NCBI GenBank assembly: GCA_965223305.1 | Contig: CBDCWT010000040.1 | Span: 121,496 to 185,495 of the forward strand | Reading direction: 5' to 3' | Length of the DNA: 64,000 bases | From: CBDCWT01 sp965223305 | GTDB lineage: Bacteria > Planctomycetota > Planctomycetia > Pirellulales > Pirellulaceae | In this document: positions 37,741 through 45,790 of the stretch, one piece after another | How positions within the stretch are numbered: position 1 is the first letter of the stretch | Layout of the letters: the number at the start of each line of letters is the position of its first letter | The notes under the pieces: model-generated | Seen by the model: the letters and a program-made list of their open reading frames with translations, nothing else | Told to the model about the DNA's origin: nothing | Databases searched by the model: none | Made by a program: the position numbers and the translations under genes

Positions 37741-37899
37741 GATGCGCAAGTCCGACCGGGACTTTCTAAGAAAGTCCACTTCAAACCGACGCTTCGGCTT
37801 CCGAGAACATAGCAAATTCGCCATCCTGGAGTCCGCCAGACTGCGAAAGCGGAACGTCAAGAACCAACGAATCTGCCAAACCTGGATCGACCCCAGCGG

Positions 37900-38205
37900 C
37901 TATTCGTCGCGCGCTTGCTCAAGCGCTGCTTTCATTCGTTGCCTGGCCTCGGACGAAAGCAGCGCCGTTGGTTCAGCACCAGTCGAACCGCTGTCGATGC
38001 GTTCCCGGTCAAGCCGACTGGCCGCCTCACGCAGAAACGTCAGCTGGCGTTTGAGCCGCCGGCATGACCAGCAACCCAAACGATGAAGCCTGAGGGCCAC
38101 CCGCTCCGCAGTCCTCAAATCCCGATCCAGTGACTCCGACACAAGCCGTGAGGACTCGCGGCAATCGAGAGTGAGAATACAGATGATGTCCGATATCAGC
38201 GACAC
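37900..38205 (-). CDS. Zinc-finger anti-sigma factor-like protein
   Basis: A 101-residue protein with the zinc-binding anti-sigma pattern: Cys in LTLDCRESSRLVSESLDRDL, then His and the Cys pair in LHRLGCWSCRRLKRQL (HxxxCxxC). It has no transmembrane segment, so it would be a soluble regulator. It starts three bases after the stop of the sigma factor gene, the usual sigma/anti-sigma pairing. Its signal is unknown. The C-terminal part (LLSSEARQRMKAALEQ) is a short helix. Confidence 0.75.
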   Translation of the reverse strand: MSLISDIICILTLDCRESSRLVSESLDRDLRTAERVALRLHRLGCWSCRRLKRQLTFLREAASRLDRERIDSGSTGAEPTALLSSEARQRMKAALEQARDE

Positions 38206-38208
38206 AAC

Positions 38209-38790
38209 CTATCCCTTAAACCACTTCTGTTCGAGGCATCCCCGTAGCGCCAGCCGAGCGCGGTGCAGCCGGACTGCCAAGTTCCCTTCGGTAATTCCCA
38301 CCACTGCGCAAACGTCGGATACGCTCCAGGACATAACCTCGCGAAGACGAAACGCCTCTGCAAGCGGTGGCGGCAACCGCTCGACGCAACTCTCCAAGAC
38401 ATCCCAAAACTCGGCAGATTCGAACTGCTCCTGCGGGTCTGCTGGCCACCGACCTAGCGTTTGGCGCCAATGATTCCGCTTGTCGAACGGATCGCTGTAA
38501 GGAAGAGCTTCATCGGAGATCGGTTGCTGATGCTCCGACTGCCGGCGCGTACTCCGCCGATAGTCGATGATGCGCCGCCTCAGAATGGTCGTTAGCCAGG
38601 TGAGGAATGCAGATTCGCCAGCAAAGGAGTGATATCCGTTCAAAGCCGCCAGAAACGTCTCCTGCACCAGATCCTCCGCGACGTTCTCGTCCCGCAGCTG
38701 AGTCATCGCATAGCGGAACAGGGCGTCCCCATACTGATCAACCCAGCTCTCTGGGTCCAGGCTTACAGAGTCAGGGCGAATTTGGCTCAT
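38209..38790 (-). CDS. ECF-family RNA polymerase sigma factor
   Basis: A 193-residue sigma-70 family extracytoplasmic-function sigma factor. Region 2 is visible as DALFRYAMTQLRDENVAEDL with VQETFLAALNGYHSFAGESA and WLTTILRRRIIDYRR, which contacts the -10 element. Region 4 is the helix-turn-helix in RLPPPLAEAFRLREVMSWSV followed by SDVCAVVGITEGNLAVRLHR for the -35 element. There is a short linker (SEHQQPISDEALPYSDPF). It is co-transcribed with a zinc-finger anti-sigma. Target genes are unknown; the divergent PEP-CTERM gene is only a neighbour. Confidence 0.9.
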   Translation of the reverse strand: MSQIRPDSVSLDPESWVDQYGDALFRYAMTQLRDENVAEDLVQETFLAALNGYHSFAGESAFLTWLTTILRRRIIDYRRSTRRQSEHQQPISDEALPYSDPFDKRNHWRQTLGRWPADPQEQFESAEFWDVLESCVERLPPPLAEAFRLREVMSWSVSDVCAVVGITEGNLAVRLHRARLALRGCLEQKWFKG

Positions 38791-38910
38791 ACCGGTTAGT
38801 CGACCGAATGACCGAGAACTTACAGCTGTTTCTCACTTTTTTCGCTCAGCAGCCATTTAAACCAGCCGGCTGGCAAGTCACAACCCGGGTAATCCGTGCC
38901 CGCCGGCAGC

Positions 38911-39004
38911 TAGCCCGAATTATTCATGAGCGATCTGCTGCGAGGTCGTAAGTCCATCCGTGGCTTCGTCATGCTTCACAATTCTCCCTCGACGTATTGC
39001 TTCA
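38911..39004. repeat. One arm (94 bp) of the 180-bp palindromic element, abutting flhB
   Basis: Identical or nearly so to the left arm of the full copies at 18258 and 60222, from TAGCCCGAATTATTCATGAG to the apex CGTATTGCTTCA. The final TCA is the complement of the flhB TGA stop, so the arm begins exactly where the flhB reading frame ends. Confidence 0.85.
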
Positions 39005-40084
39005 GGCCGCTTCCATCTGCGGGAGGGTCTTCCCCTTGAGTTGGTACACGTAGCGAAGGACTTCGGCCATCGCCGCATACTGCTCAGGTGGAATCGGCCT
39101 GCCAACTTCGACCTGGCCATAGAGCGCCCGGGCCAACTCCTTACGTTCAACGATCGGCACGCCGTGTTCAAGTGCGAGACGGCGAATCTTCTGTGCGATG
39201 ACGCCCGCACCCTTGGCGACCACAATCGGTGCATCCATCGTCTCGTGGTCATACTGGATGGCAATCGACAGTTCCGTCGGATTCGTCACCACAACATCAG
39301 CTTTGGGAACCGCACTCGCCAAGCGGTTCAACACCAGTTGCCGCTGGACTGCCTTGCGACGGGCTGCGACCTGCGGGTCACCTTGAATCTGTTTCAACTC
39401 TTCCCTCATCTCTTGAGTCGTCATCTTCAAATCCTGCTCTTGCCGCCACCGCTGATAGGCGTAGTCAAGTATCGCCAAGATCAGCAAGGCTAGCCCCACC
39501 TTAAACGTCGTCGAGAGGATGATTGAAAGCAAGTAAGTCCAAATCTGAAAAACGCCCAAAGCTCCAAGCGAGAGAACCGCATGTCGTTCAGCCCACAACG
39601 CCGAGACAGCCACTGCTGCCACGATCGCCACCTTGAAGATGCCGAACCCGAGTCGTACGGCATTGGTCATCGAGAACAGCCGCTGGATGCCTTTCAGCGG
39701 GTCAAGCCGAGTCAAGTCGAAGGCCATCTTGCGCGGCAGAAACAGAAACCCGACCTGGCCAACTTGCGCGGATACCGCAATCAAGAGGAAGAGACCCAAG
39801 ATCGGGGAAACCACGCCAGCCAGCTGCCAAGCAAGTCCCCACCAGTGGGCAACCAAGCTGTCTGTGTCGGTCGTCAACCACGCTCCGTTTTCGAGCTGCA
39901 GGCGGGTGTAAGAAGTCAAAAACCCAAAGAACTCTTCACCGAACAAGTAGAGTGTGCCCAGTGCCCCGAGGAGCATCAGCGCGGATGCCAGGTCTTGGCT
40001 CTTGGCAACCTGCCCCTGTTCACGGGCTTGTTGTCGGCGTCGCGGCGTCGCGTCATGTTGCTTCTCGCCAAATTGGTCCGGCAT
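39002..40084 (-). CDS. flhB: Flagellar export switch protein FlhB
   Basis: Export-gate protein that sets substrate specificity, 360 residues. It has the charged N terminus with TPRRRQQAREQGQVAKSQDL, four transmembrane segments (for example ASALMLLGALGTLYLFGEEF and FQIWTYLLSIILSTTFKVGL) and a cytoplasmic domain. The autocleavage site reads VVVTNPTELSIAIQYD: Asn-Pro-Thr is kept but the usual His is Glu. The stop codon lies at the junction with half of a 180-bp palindromic element, so the extreme C terminus (KGKTLPQMEAA) could have been changed by that insertion. It is last in the fliN-fliO-fliP-fliQ-fliR-flhB run. Confidence 0.94.
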   Translation of the reverse strand: MPDQFGEKQHDATPRRRQQAREQGQVAKSQDLASALMLLGALGTLYLFGEEFFGFLTSYTRLQLENGAWLTTDTDSLVAHWWGLAWQLAGVVSPILGLFLLIAVSAQVGQVGFLFLPRKMAFDLTRLDPLKGIQRLFSMTNAVRLGFGIFKVAIVAAVAVSALWAERHAVLSLGALGVFQIWTYLLSIILSTTFKVGLALLILAILDYAYQRWRQEQDLKMTTQEMREELKQIQGDPQVAARRKAVQRQLVLNRLASAVPKADVVVTNPTELSIAIQYDHETMDAPIVVAKGAGVIAQKIRRLALEHGVPIVERKELARALYGQVEVGRPIPPEQYAAMAEVLRYVYQLKGKTLPQMEAA

Positions 40085-40090
40085 GAGCGG

Positions 40091-40870
40091 TCATTCCTCG
40101 ACCAATACGCTATGCACCGCCGTCACGATGACCTCCGAGCGTTCCTGAACAACCCAGGCGACAGCTCCCAGCGAAAAGGCAAGCGTCGATAACATGATGC
40201 AGGCATTCAGGCTAAATCCAACTGCCAGAATGTTCAGCTGCGGTAGTGTGCGGCTGATCAGCCCCAGCACGAGGACCGCGAGCATCAGCGCAACCATCAC
40301 CGGCGCACCGACGCGAATGCCCACCAAGAAGCTCTCACTGACTACGGTTGTCAGCACCTCGACCAACCGCCCCGGCAGGTCGCCACTCCCCGGTGGCCGC
40401 CAATGAAACGTGTCTAGCAACGCATGCATCACCTGGCGATGTCCGCCAATCGTCAAAAAGACCGACATCGTGATGACATCCAACAGCTGGCTGAAAACGG
40501 CTACGTTGGCTTCCAATGTTGGATCGAAAATGTCGGCGAGCGACATCCCGCTGATCTGACCGATAATCTGTCCCGCAATTTGCAAGCCAGTGAACAGGAT
40601 CATCAAAGCCAATCCCAACGTCAGCCCCAACACGAGTTCCTGAGCAATGAGAATCGCGATCCCAATCAAGTGTCCGGGAACTTCGAGCAGGTCGCTGTTT
40701 TGGGACGGCGTGATCATTACTGCGAGCCCCACGGCCAAGAATCCTCGAATGCGCAGGGGGACGGCCCGCGATCCGTAGATAGGGGCGGTCATGACCAGCC
40801 CGCTGATCCGGGTCAAGACGAGGACAAACAGGACGAACTCGTTCAGGTAGACCTGCAAGAGCGCGGCCAC
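40091..40870 (-). CDS. fliR: Flagellar export gate protein FliR
   Basis: Core component of the flagellar type III export gate, 259 residues with about six transmembrane segments. The N terminus reads FVLFVLVLTRISGLVMTAPI, a standard FliR opening, then IRGFLAVGLAVMITPSQ, and GLQIAGQIIGQISGMSLADI with the conserved Gly-rich loop. The GTG start lies two bases after the fliQ stop, and it ends six bases before flhB, so the genes are tightly coupled. Length is normal. Confidence 0.94.
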   Translation of the reverse strand: MAALLQVYLNEFVLFVLVLTRISGLVMTAPIYGSRAVPLRIRGFLAVGLAVMITPSQNSDLLEVPGHLIGIAILIAQELVLGLTLGLALMILFTGLQIAGQIIGQISGMSLADIFDPTLEANVAVFSQLLDVITMSVFLTIGGHRQVMHALLDTFHWRPPGSGDLPGRLVEVLTTVVSESFLVGIRVGAPVMVALMLAVLVLGLISRTLPQLNILAVGFSLNACIMLSTLAFSLGAVAWVVQERSEVIVTAVHSVLVEE

Positions 40871-40872
40871 CC

Positions 40873-41148
40873 TTACCCTCCCATCACGATTCTAGGGATG
40901 TTGACAATCAGCTCCTCCGAATACTCGACCATCCGTTCGACTAACCAAGGCAAGCAGAGTGCCACGGTGACCACCATCGCCACGATTTTCGGCACGAAGG
41001 CGATCGTCTGATCCTGGATCTGTGTCAAAGCTTGTACCAGCCCAATCGTCAGACCAACGACCACACCAACGATCAACACCGGCGCGCCGATCAACAGTGC
41101 GGTCAACAGCGCATGGCGTCCCAGATCAATTGCGTCTTGCGGATCCAT
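40873..41148 (-). CDS. fliQ: Flagellar export gate protein FliQ
   Basis: Small export-gate protein, 91 residues with two transmembrane helices: ALLIGAPVLIVGVVVGLTIG and FVPKIVAMVVTVALCLPWLV. The connecting VQALTQIQDQTIAFVPK is the most conserved part of the family. It assembles with FliP and FliR into the helical gate in the MS ring. Normal size and gene order. Confidence 0.95.
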   Translation of the reverse strand: MDPQDAIDLGRHALLTALLIGAPVLIVGVVVGLTIGLVQALTQIQDQTIAFVPKIVAMVVTVALCLPWLVERMVEYSEELIVNIPRIVMGG

Positions 41149-41175
41149 ACATTCGGTTCCTCGAGCAGTTTGTCG

Positions 41176-42045
41176 TCAGGCAAGCGGGCTAAAGCTGTCC
41201 AGCAACATGCTGACAATCAGCGTCCAGCCATCAACCAGCACAAACAACATGAGCTTGAACGGCAACGAGATCATTACTGGAGGCAACATCAGCATACCCA
41301 TCGAAATCGTGACACTGGCAATCACAACGTCCAGAATCAAGAAAGGCAGGTACACTTGAAAACCGATCAAGAAAGCGACTTTCAGTTCGCTCAACATGAA
41401 CGCCGGCAACAACACCTGCATGGGAATGTCGTCGTAACTTTCTGGCTCGACCGCCCGGTTCGGACTGTACCGGTAGAAAAGCCAAACATCGTCGCTGTTT
41501 TTCGTGAGCTCAATTTGCCGGCTCATGAATCGCCGTAAGGGCCGGCTGGCTGCCGTCCAAGCTTCTTCCAAGCTCATTTCAACCGAAGCGTCCGTGTAGG
41601 GCACGATGGCGTCTTCGTAGACGTCGCTCCAGACGGGAGTCATGATCAGTATCGTCATGAACAGTGCGATGGATGTGATCACTTGGCTAGGAGGCAACTG
41701 TTGAAGCCCGATCGCTTGCCGCAACAACCCCAATACAACCGCGATCCGAATGAAGCTGGTAGTCATCAGCATGACAGCCGGCGCCAGGCTGAGCACGGTC
41801 AGCATCAGCATGATCTGCAACGCAGAGCTCAGTCCCTCGGGGCTGGTCCAAACATCGGGACCGGCCGTGACGAAGTCGATCGCCCCCGCGGTCGGTGCGG
41901 TCGTCGTCACAGCCGTGGTCTGTTGGGCCACTCCGTCAGCTGTCAGAAGGAACAGCAAAACAGCTCCAACAACGCAGCCGCGAATGACGGGAAGCCCGCA
42001 GGCTGATACCTTCTTCGCGCCGCTACTGAAGAACTGGTTCTGCAT
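41176..42045 (-). CDS. fliP: Flagellar export gate protein FliP
   Basis: Main export-gate protein, 289 residues. It has an N-terminal signal peptide (VVGAVLLFLLTADGVAQQ), then LSLAPAVMLMTTSFIRIAVV and LLRQAIGLQQLPPSQVITSI, both highly conserved, and C-terminal helices with FQVYLPFLILDVVIASVTIS and MGMLMLPPVMISLPFKLMLF. The ATG at 42045 is preferred over 42111 because it avoids overlap with fliO and still contains the full signal peptide. Normal length. Confidence 0.95.
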   Translation of the reverse strand: MQNQFFSSGAKKVSACGLPVIRGCVVGAVLLFLLTADGVAQQTTAVTTTAPTAGAIDFVTAGPDVWTSPEGLSSALQIMLMLTVLSLAPAVMLMTTSFIRIAVVLGLLRQAIGLQQLPPSQVITSIALFMTILIMTPVWSDVYEDAIVPYTDASVEMSLEEAWTAASRPLRRFMSRQIELTKNSDDVWLFYRYSPNRAVEPESYDDIPMQVLLPAFMLSELKVAFLIGFQVYLPFLILDVVIASVTISMGMLMLPPVMISLPFKLMLFVLVDGWTLIVSMLLDSFSPLA

Positions 42046-42061
42046 GGCCTCGCTCCGTGAG

Positions 42062-42787
42062 TCACTCAGATTGCCCGCGGCCAGCCAGACGACCACTCGA
42101 GTCGCCGACAAAGCCGGCCTGCGCAGGCTCAGATGAAAACTGGGTCAGCACCTGCCGGAACGTTTCCGAAACGCTGCCCGCACGCTGCTGTTGGCAAAGC
42201 CCCGCCAGGCGATCGACTTCACTTTGGTCGGTTATTTCTGCGAGCGTCTCGGCACCCTGAGCAGTCACGCTCAACAACAGCAGCCGATTGCCCAAGCGGA
42301 TCAGCTGCATCTGTTGCCTGGCGTTCAGAGGAGCTCGGCCAAGCAACTCGATGACCTCGGTTGGCAAGACAGCCGTTCCAGACGGCGCTGCCCGGCGCAT
42401 GACCCACAGCACGAGAAAAAACAACGACAAGACGATCGCCAAGCTGCCAAAGGCGGTCGTCAACATGCCACCGGTCGCTCCCTTGACTTGCCGGCTCGGG
42501 ACCTTCCCGACCGCATCGCTGGGAGGCGTGAGCTGGATCGGCGCTTCGTACGCCGCAGGTGTTACCGGATTGCGCACGATGGGGGACTGCGGTGACCCAC
42601 CTGCCCGCTCGATCTGGGGCGCCGTCGTGGCTGGCCTCAGGGAGAAAGGGGCAGGAGCAGTTCGTGCACGCTTTTGATGCGTTTCTAGCTGAACGCCCGT
42701 CGGCTGCGCAAAAACAAACGCAGGCAGCGTCGCCAGCATAAGCAGGCAGGCAGAGGTGCAACCCGCCACCCGAGTGAAGTGTAGCAT
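42062..42787 (-). CDS. fliO: Flagellar biosynthesis protein FliO
   Basis: Assembly factor for the FliP ring, 241 residues. It has a signal peptide (SACLLMLATLPAFVFAQ), a Pro/Ala-rich periplasmic part, one transmembrane helix (LTTAFGSLAIVLSLFFLVLW) and a cytoplasmic FliO domain with VIELLGRAPLNARQQMQLIR and LGNRLLLLSVTAQGAETLAE. I chose the ATG at 42787, preceded by GAGGTGAGGGA; an in-frame ATG at 42814 lies inside a remnant of a palindromic element. The ribosome-binding region itself is partly made of that remnant. The periplasmic part is longer than in enterobacteria. Confidence 0.88.
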   Translation of the reverse strand: MLHFTRVAGCTSACLLMLATLPAFVFAQPTGVQLETHQKRARTAPAPFSLRPATTAPQIERAGGSPQSPIVRNPVTPAAYEAPIQLTPPSDAVGKVPSRQVKGATGGMLTTAFGSLAIVLSLFFLVLWVMRRAAPSGTAVLPTEVIELLGRAPLNARQQMQLIRLGNRLLLLSVTAQGAETLAEITDQSEVDRLAGLCQQQRAGSVSETFRQVLTQFSSEPAQAGFVGDSSGRLAGRGQSE

Positions 42788-42793
42788 TCCCTC

Positions 42794-42829
42794 ACCTCTC
42801 GCTACGATCTTCATGAATAATCCGGGCTA
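42794..42829. repeat. 36-bp end of the 180-bp palindromic element between fliN and fliO
   Basis: Matches the right end of the full copies (ACCTCTCG, CACGATCTTCATGAATAATC, CGGGCTA). On the coding strand its terminal TAG is the stop codon of fliN, and its inner edge overlaps the ribosome-binding site of fliO. Confidence 0.8.
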
Positions 42830-43480
42830 AACGTCATCTCCCGAAATCAACTCGGCGACACGAACGCAGAAGTTGTCGTTCAGCACCAAGACCTCGCCCC
42901 GGGCCACCAGCCGGCCGTTCACATAGACGTCAACCGGATCTCCCGCCAACTTATCCAAGGCGACGACCGACCCTTTGCGAAGTGCCAGGACATCCTCCAA
43001 GAACATGTCTGTCCTGCCCAATTCGATCTTCAGATCGAGCTCAACGTCGCGCAGCAAGTCGAGCGTAGCCTGGTCTTCGGACGGGGGAGACCCAGCCAAA
43101 TCCTTGAGCTGAAATGGTGCGGCGCCAGTGGATTCAACGTCCGCGAGAGGCCGGTGTGCTGAAGCGATCGCCTCTTCAGCCTGATCCAATAGGAATTGAA
43201 CGTCGTCTCCGACATTCCGCACGCCGGCTGGCTCGACAGCGGACGAGGTTGCTGCCGGGGTTGTCGACTCGGAGGAAGCTGCAGCAGCTTCGCTGGCATC
43301 CTCGCTGTCGCTGCTAGCGACCAGACCATCGGCGGTCGAAGTCGTGGACGCCTCCTCCTCGACGTCGCTCTCGGGCTGAGCTGTGTCTGCGGCCGGTGGA
43401 TCCGGTGCAGAGGGCTTGGCGGGGCCTGCGCTGTTGAGCAGCTCCTCGATCTCGTTTTGACCGATGATGTCTCCGTCCAC
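42827..43480 (-). CDS. fliN: Flagellar rotor protein FliN with FliM-like N-terminal peptide
   Basis: C-ring switch protein, 217 residues, longer than the usual 100-140. The C-terminal SpoA domain is complete: LLRDVELDLKIELGRTDMFL, VLALRKGSVVALDKLAGDPV and DVYVNGRLVARGEVLVLNDN. The N terminus carries IIGQNEIEELLNSAG, similar to the CheY-binding peptide of FliM and FliY, followed by about 90 acidic, Ser/Ala-rich residues and a second such stretch, DDVQFLLDQAEEAIAS. The GTG at 43480, preceded by GGGAGT, is preferred; an upstream ATG at 43522 gives 231 residues. fliM is not next to it. Confidence 0.9.
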   Translation of the reverse strand: MDGDIIGQNEIEELLNSAGPAKPSAPDPPAADTAQPESDVEEEASTTSTADGLVASSDSEDASEAAAASSESTTPAATSSAVEPAGVRNVGDDVQFLLDQAEEAIASAHRPLADVESTGAAPFQLKDLAGSPPSEDQATLDLLRDVELDLKIELGRTDMFLEDVLALRKGSVVALDKLAGDPVDVYVNGRLVARGEVLVLNDNFCVRVAELISGDDV

Positions 43481-43555
43481 GGTCCGACTCCCTTCGGCAC
43501 GTCGTTTCGCGGGCGCGCACATTGGACCCGCATGAAGATCCCCTCTGCAAACTCA

Positions 43556-43672
43556 GCTTCACTCCTGCTCGGCGAGCAAAAACTGAGGGATCTGATCTCT
43601 TTGAAGATGGGCTTCCCGAATACGGGTGGTACTTCTCTCCAAAAACCGCCGTTTGATCAAGCCCAAAGCGAG
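43556..43672 (-). pseudogene. Decayed 3' end of a fliL gene
   Basis: About 110 bases align with the end of the intact fliL at 51447-51560, for example GAAGATGGGCTTCCCGAA and AACCGCCGTTTGATCAA are shared. Read on the minus strand it gives ALGLIKRRFLE, then after a one-base shift VFGKPIFKEI, matching LGLIKRRFLDKS and VFGKPIFREI of FliL. It ends about 75 bases before the fliN start, showing that a fliL copy once lay directly upstream of fliN. Confidence 0.85.
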
Positions 43673-43807
43673 GTTTTTGAAATGGCGCGGCTCGCAGTCT
43701 TGCCCGTGCGAGATGTCGAATTGGTCGCGTTTCTGGCCCGAAGCGTCAGTTTGACGTTGCGCTTTTCACTGTTTGGCAAGTGCAGACCGGCGAATTTGTC
43801 GCGTTTT

Positions 43808-43882
43808 CGGAACCCGAAGCGTCAGCGAGGGGGAGTTGGCGTACCATCGCAAGTTGTTCCCTCACTTACGCTTCGGGTTCCG
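43808..43882. repeat. REP-like palindromic repeat, copy 2
   Basis: Arms CGGAACCCGAAGCGTCAGCG and CGCTTCGGGTTCCG enclose a variable centre. Closest relative is 54207-54281; the similarity extends about 20 bases to the left (GAATTTGTCGCGTTT). Confidence 0.8.
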
Positions 43883-44186
43883 ATTGGGCCAAGAGCTCAA
43901 CTTCGAAACTCACGCTTGGGGTGCCGATTGAGATAGAATCGCAACTTCGATGGAGGATCCGCCCGGTCGATGGCTCAGATTTCGGACCAGGCGTCGGGGA
44001 ACATGCTTGGTCGGTTGTCCTGGGAGCAAGTCAGGGTAGTATTCCTCTCTGAGCGCCCGTGGCTCGCGGTGTTTGGGCGGGTCATGCTTTGACGGCGAGC
44101 CTCCCGCCGAGCCGAGGCACCCCAATACCCACCCAGCGACCAGGAAACACGGGTGGCAAGCACTGCTAGTTCCCAGGACATGATTG

Positions 44187-45689
44187 ATGTGCCAGCCATC
44201 GACGGCAACACCATTTCGTTTTGATAACAGCTACGCCGAGCGACTGCCCGGCTTCTATGTCCCTTGCGCGCCGGCAACCGTTCCCGATCCGACGCTGTTG
44301 CGGTTCAACAGCGTCCTCGCCAAAGAACTAGGCCTGCACGGCGGAGAGCTAAATCCAAGCCTAGCTGCACGGATCTTCTCGGGTGCTGAACTGCCGACTG
44401 GCGCAACGCCGTTGGCGCAAGCGTACGCAGGACACCAATTCGGTGGATTTGTGCCGCAGTTGGGAGATGGACGGGCGCTGCTGCTAGGCGAGGTCATCGA
44501 TGGTCGTGGACTGCGCCGAGACATCGCGTTGAAAGGATCCGGGCCGACGTCGTTCTCGCGCGGTGGCGACGGGAAAGCTGCGATTGGCCCCGTATTACGC
44601 GAGTACCTCGTTGGTGAAGCGATGCACACTCTGGGTATCCCTACGACCCGCGCGCTCGCCGCCGTGAGTACAGGTGAGTCCGTAATGCGCGAGCGGCCAC
44701 TGCCCGGCGCAATCCTCACACGTGTCGCGGGTAGTCATATCCGCGTTGGCACCTTCGAGTACTTTGCGGCGCGGCGGCGGCACGATCAACTTCGCATGCT
44801 GGCCGACTTTGTCATCGAACGCCACGATCCCGACCTGGCGGGAGAAGCGGACCGCTACCTCTTGCTGCTTAAGGCAGTAGCCGAGCGCCAAGCCACCTTG
44901 GTCGCTCAGTGGATGCTTGTTGGCTTCATCCACGGCGTCATGAACACGGATAATATGGCCGTCTCGGGCGAGACCATTGACTACGGCCCGTGTGCTTTCA
45001 TGGAGTCCTACAGTCCTCATGCGGTGTTCAGCTCAATCGATAGCGGCGGCCGTTACGCATATGGCAATCAGCCGATGATTGCCCACTGGAACCTAGCCCG
45101 CTTCGCCGAGAGCCTACTCCCGCTGATCGACGACGCCGCATCCGGCCGCGCCGTAGAGAAAGCAACAGCGGTTCTCGATGAATTCACGCCATGCTACGAG
45201 GCAGCGTGGCTTACCGGGGCGCGAGCCAAACTGGGTTTGGCGAACACGGCAATCGACCACGCTGCAGACAGCTCGCTGGCACAGGATTGGCTCGAGCTGA
45301 TGGAGCAACACGCTGTCGATTTCACGCTGGGCTGGCGGCGGCTTGCCGACGCCGCAGGGGGCGATCCGGAGTTGCTCGTTGCTCTCTTCCCGTCCGCGGA
45401 TGCGCTGCAGCCCTGGCTTGATCGATGGCGCTATCGCCTCGCCCAGCAACGAACAGCGGAAGACGCAACAGCGGAGGCAATGCGCGCCGTGAACCCCATC
45501 TACATCCCCCGCAACCACCTTGTCGAAGAAGCCCTCGCCGCAGCTTCCGACCACGCAGACCTGACATTATTTGAGCGGCTGCTCGACGTACTCGCGCACC
45601 CCTATCAAGAGCGGGTTGGGCTTGAAGAGTACGCCCAGCCGGCGCCGCGCGAGTTTACGGCTGGCTACAAGACCTTTTGCGGCACCTGA
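44187..45689 (+). CDS. selO: SelO/YdiU-family protein adenylyltransferase
   Basis: Pseudokinase-fold enzyme, 500 residues, that transfers AMP to Ser, Thr or Tyr of target proteins and is linked to redox stress. Conserved family segments are AYAGHQFGGFVPQLGDGRAL, ALKGSGPTSFSRGGDGKAAI (the nucleotide-binding Lys region), HGVMNTDNMAVSG and IDYGPCAFMESY with the metal-binding Asn and Asp. The C terminus is YKTFCGT, a plain Cys end without selenocysteine, as in most bacteria. The ATG at 44187 directly follows a TTG. The next gene, on the other strand, is a candidate selenoprotein; this may be chance. Confidence 0.92.
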   Translation: MCQPSTATPFRFDNSYAERLPGFYVPCAPATVPDPTLLRFNSVLAKELGLHGGELNPSLAARIFSGAELPTGATPLAQAYAGHQFGGFVPQLGDGRALLLGEVIDGRGLRRDIALKGSGPTSFSRGGDGKAAIGPVLREYLVGEAMHTLGIPTTRALAAVSTGESVMRERPLPGAILTRVAGSHIRVGTFEYFAARRRHDQLRMLADFVIERHDPDLAGEADRYLLLLKAVAERQATLVAQWMLVGFIHGVMNTDNMAVSGETIDYGPCAFMESYSPHAVFSSIDSGGRYAYGNQPMIAHWNLARFAESLLPLIDDAASGRAVEKATAVLDEFTPCYEAAWLTGARAKLGLANTAIDHAADSSLAQDWLELMEQHAVDFTLGWRRLADAAGGDPELLVALFPSADALQPWLDRWRYRLAQQRTAEDATAEAMRAVNPIYIPRNHLVEEALAAASDHADLTLFERLLDVLAHPYQERVGLEEYAQPAPREFTAGYKTFCGT

Positions 45690-45790
45690 CTGCCGTTGAA
45701 AACAACGTCCCGGTTCTTTCTCTTCACCAAACCTCGGGAAAAGGTGCTGAGAGGGCCTCTCGGCAGCAGTGAAAAGTCTCGCGAGAAGGC

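Larger units (their letters stand above)
43481..44186. other. Intergenic region with fliL remnant and REP-like repeat
   Basis: Holds the fliL tail at 43556-43672 and the repeat at 43808-43882. The remainder up to selO shows no gene. Confidence 0.55.

Noticed and set aside
43808..43882. Reading the REP-like repeat as a simple Rho-independent terminator of fliN
   Set aside because: It lies upstream of fliN, lacks a T-run, and has dispersed copies with conserved sequence outside the stem.
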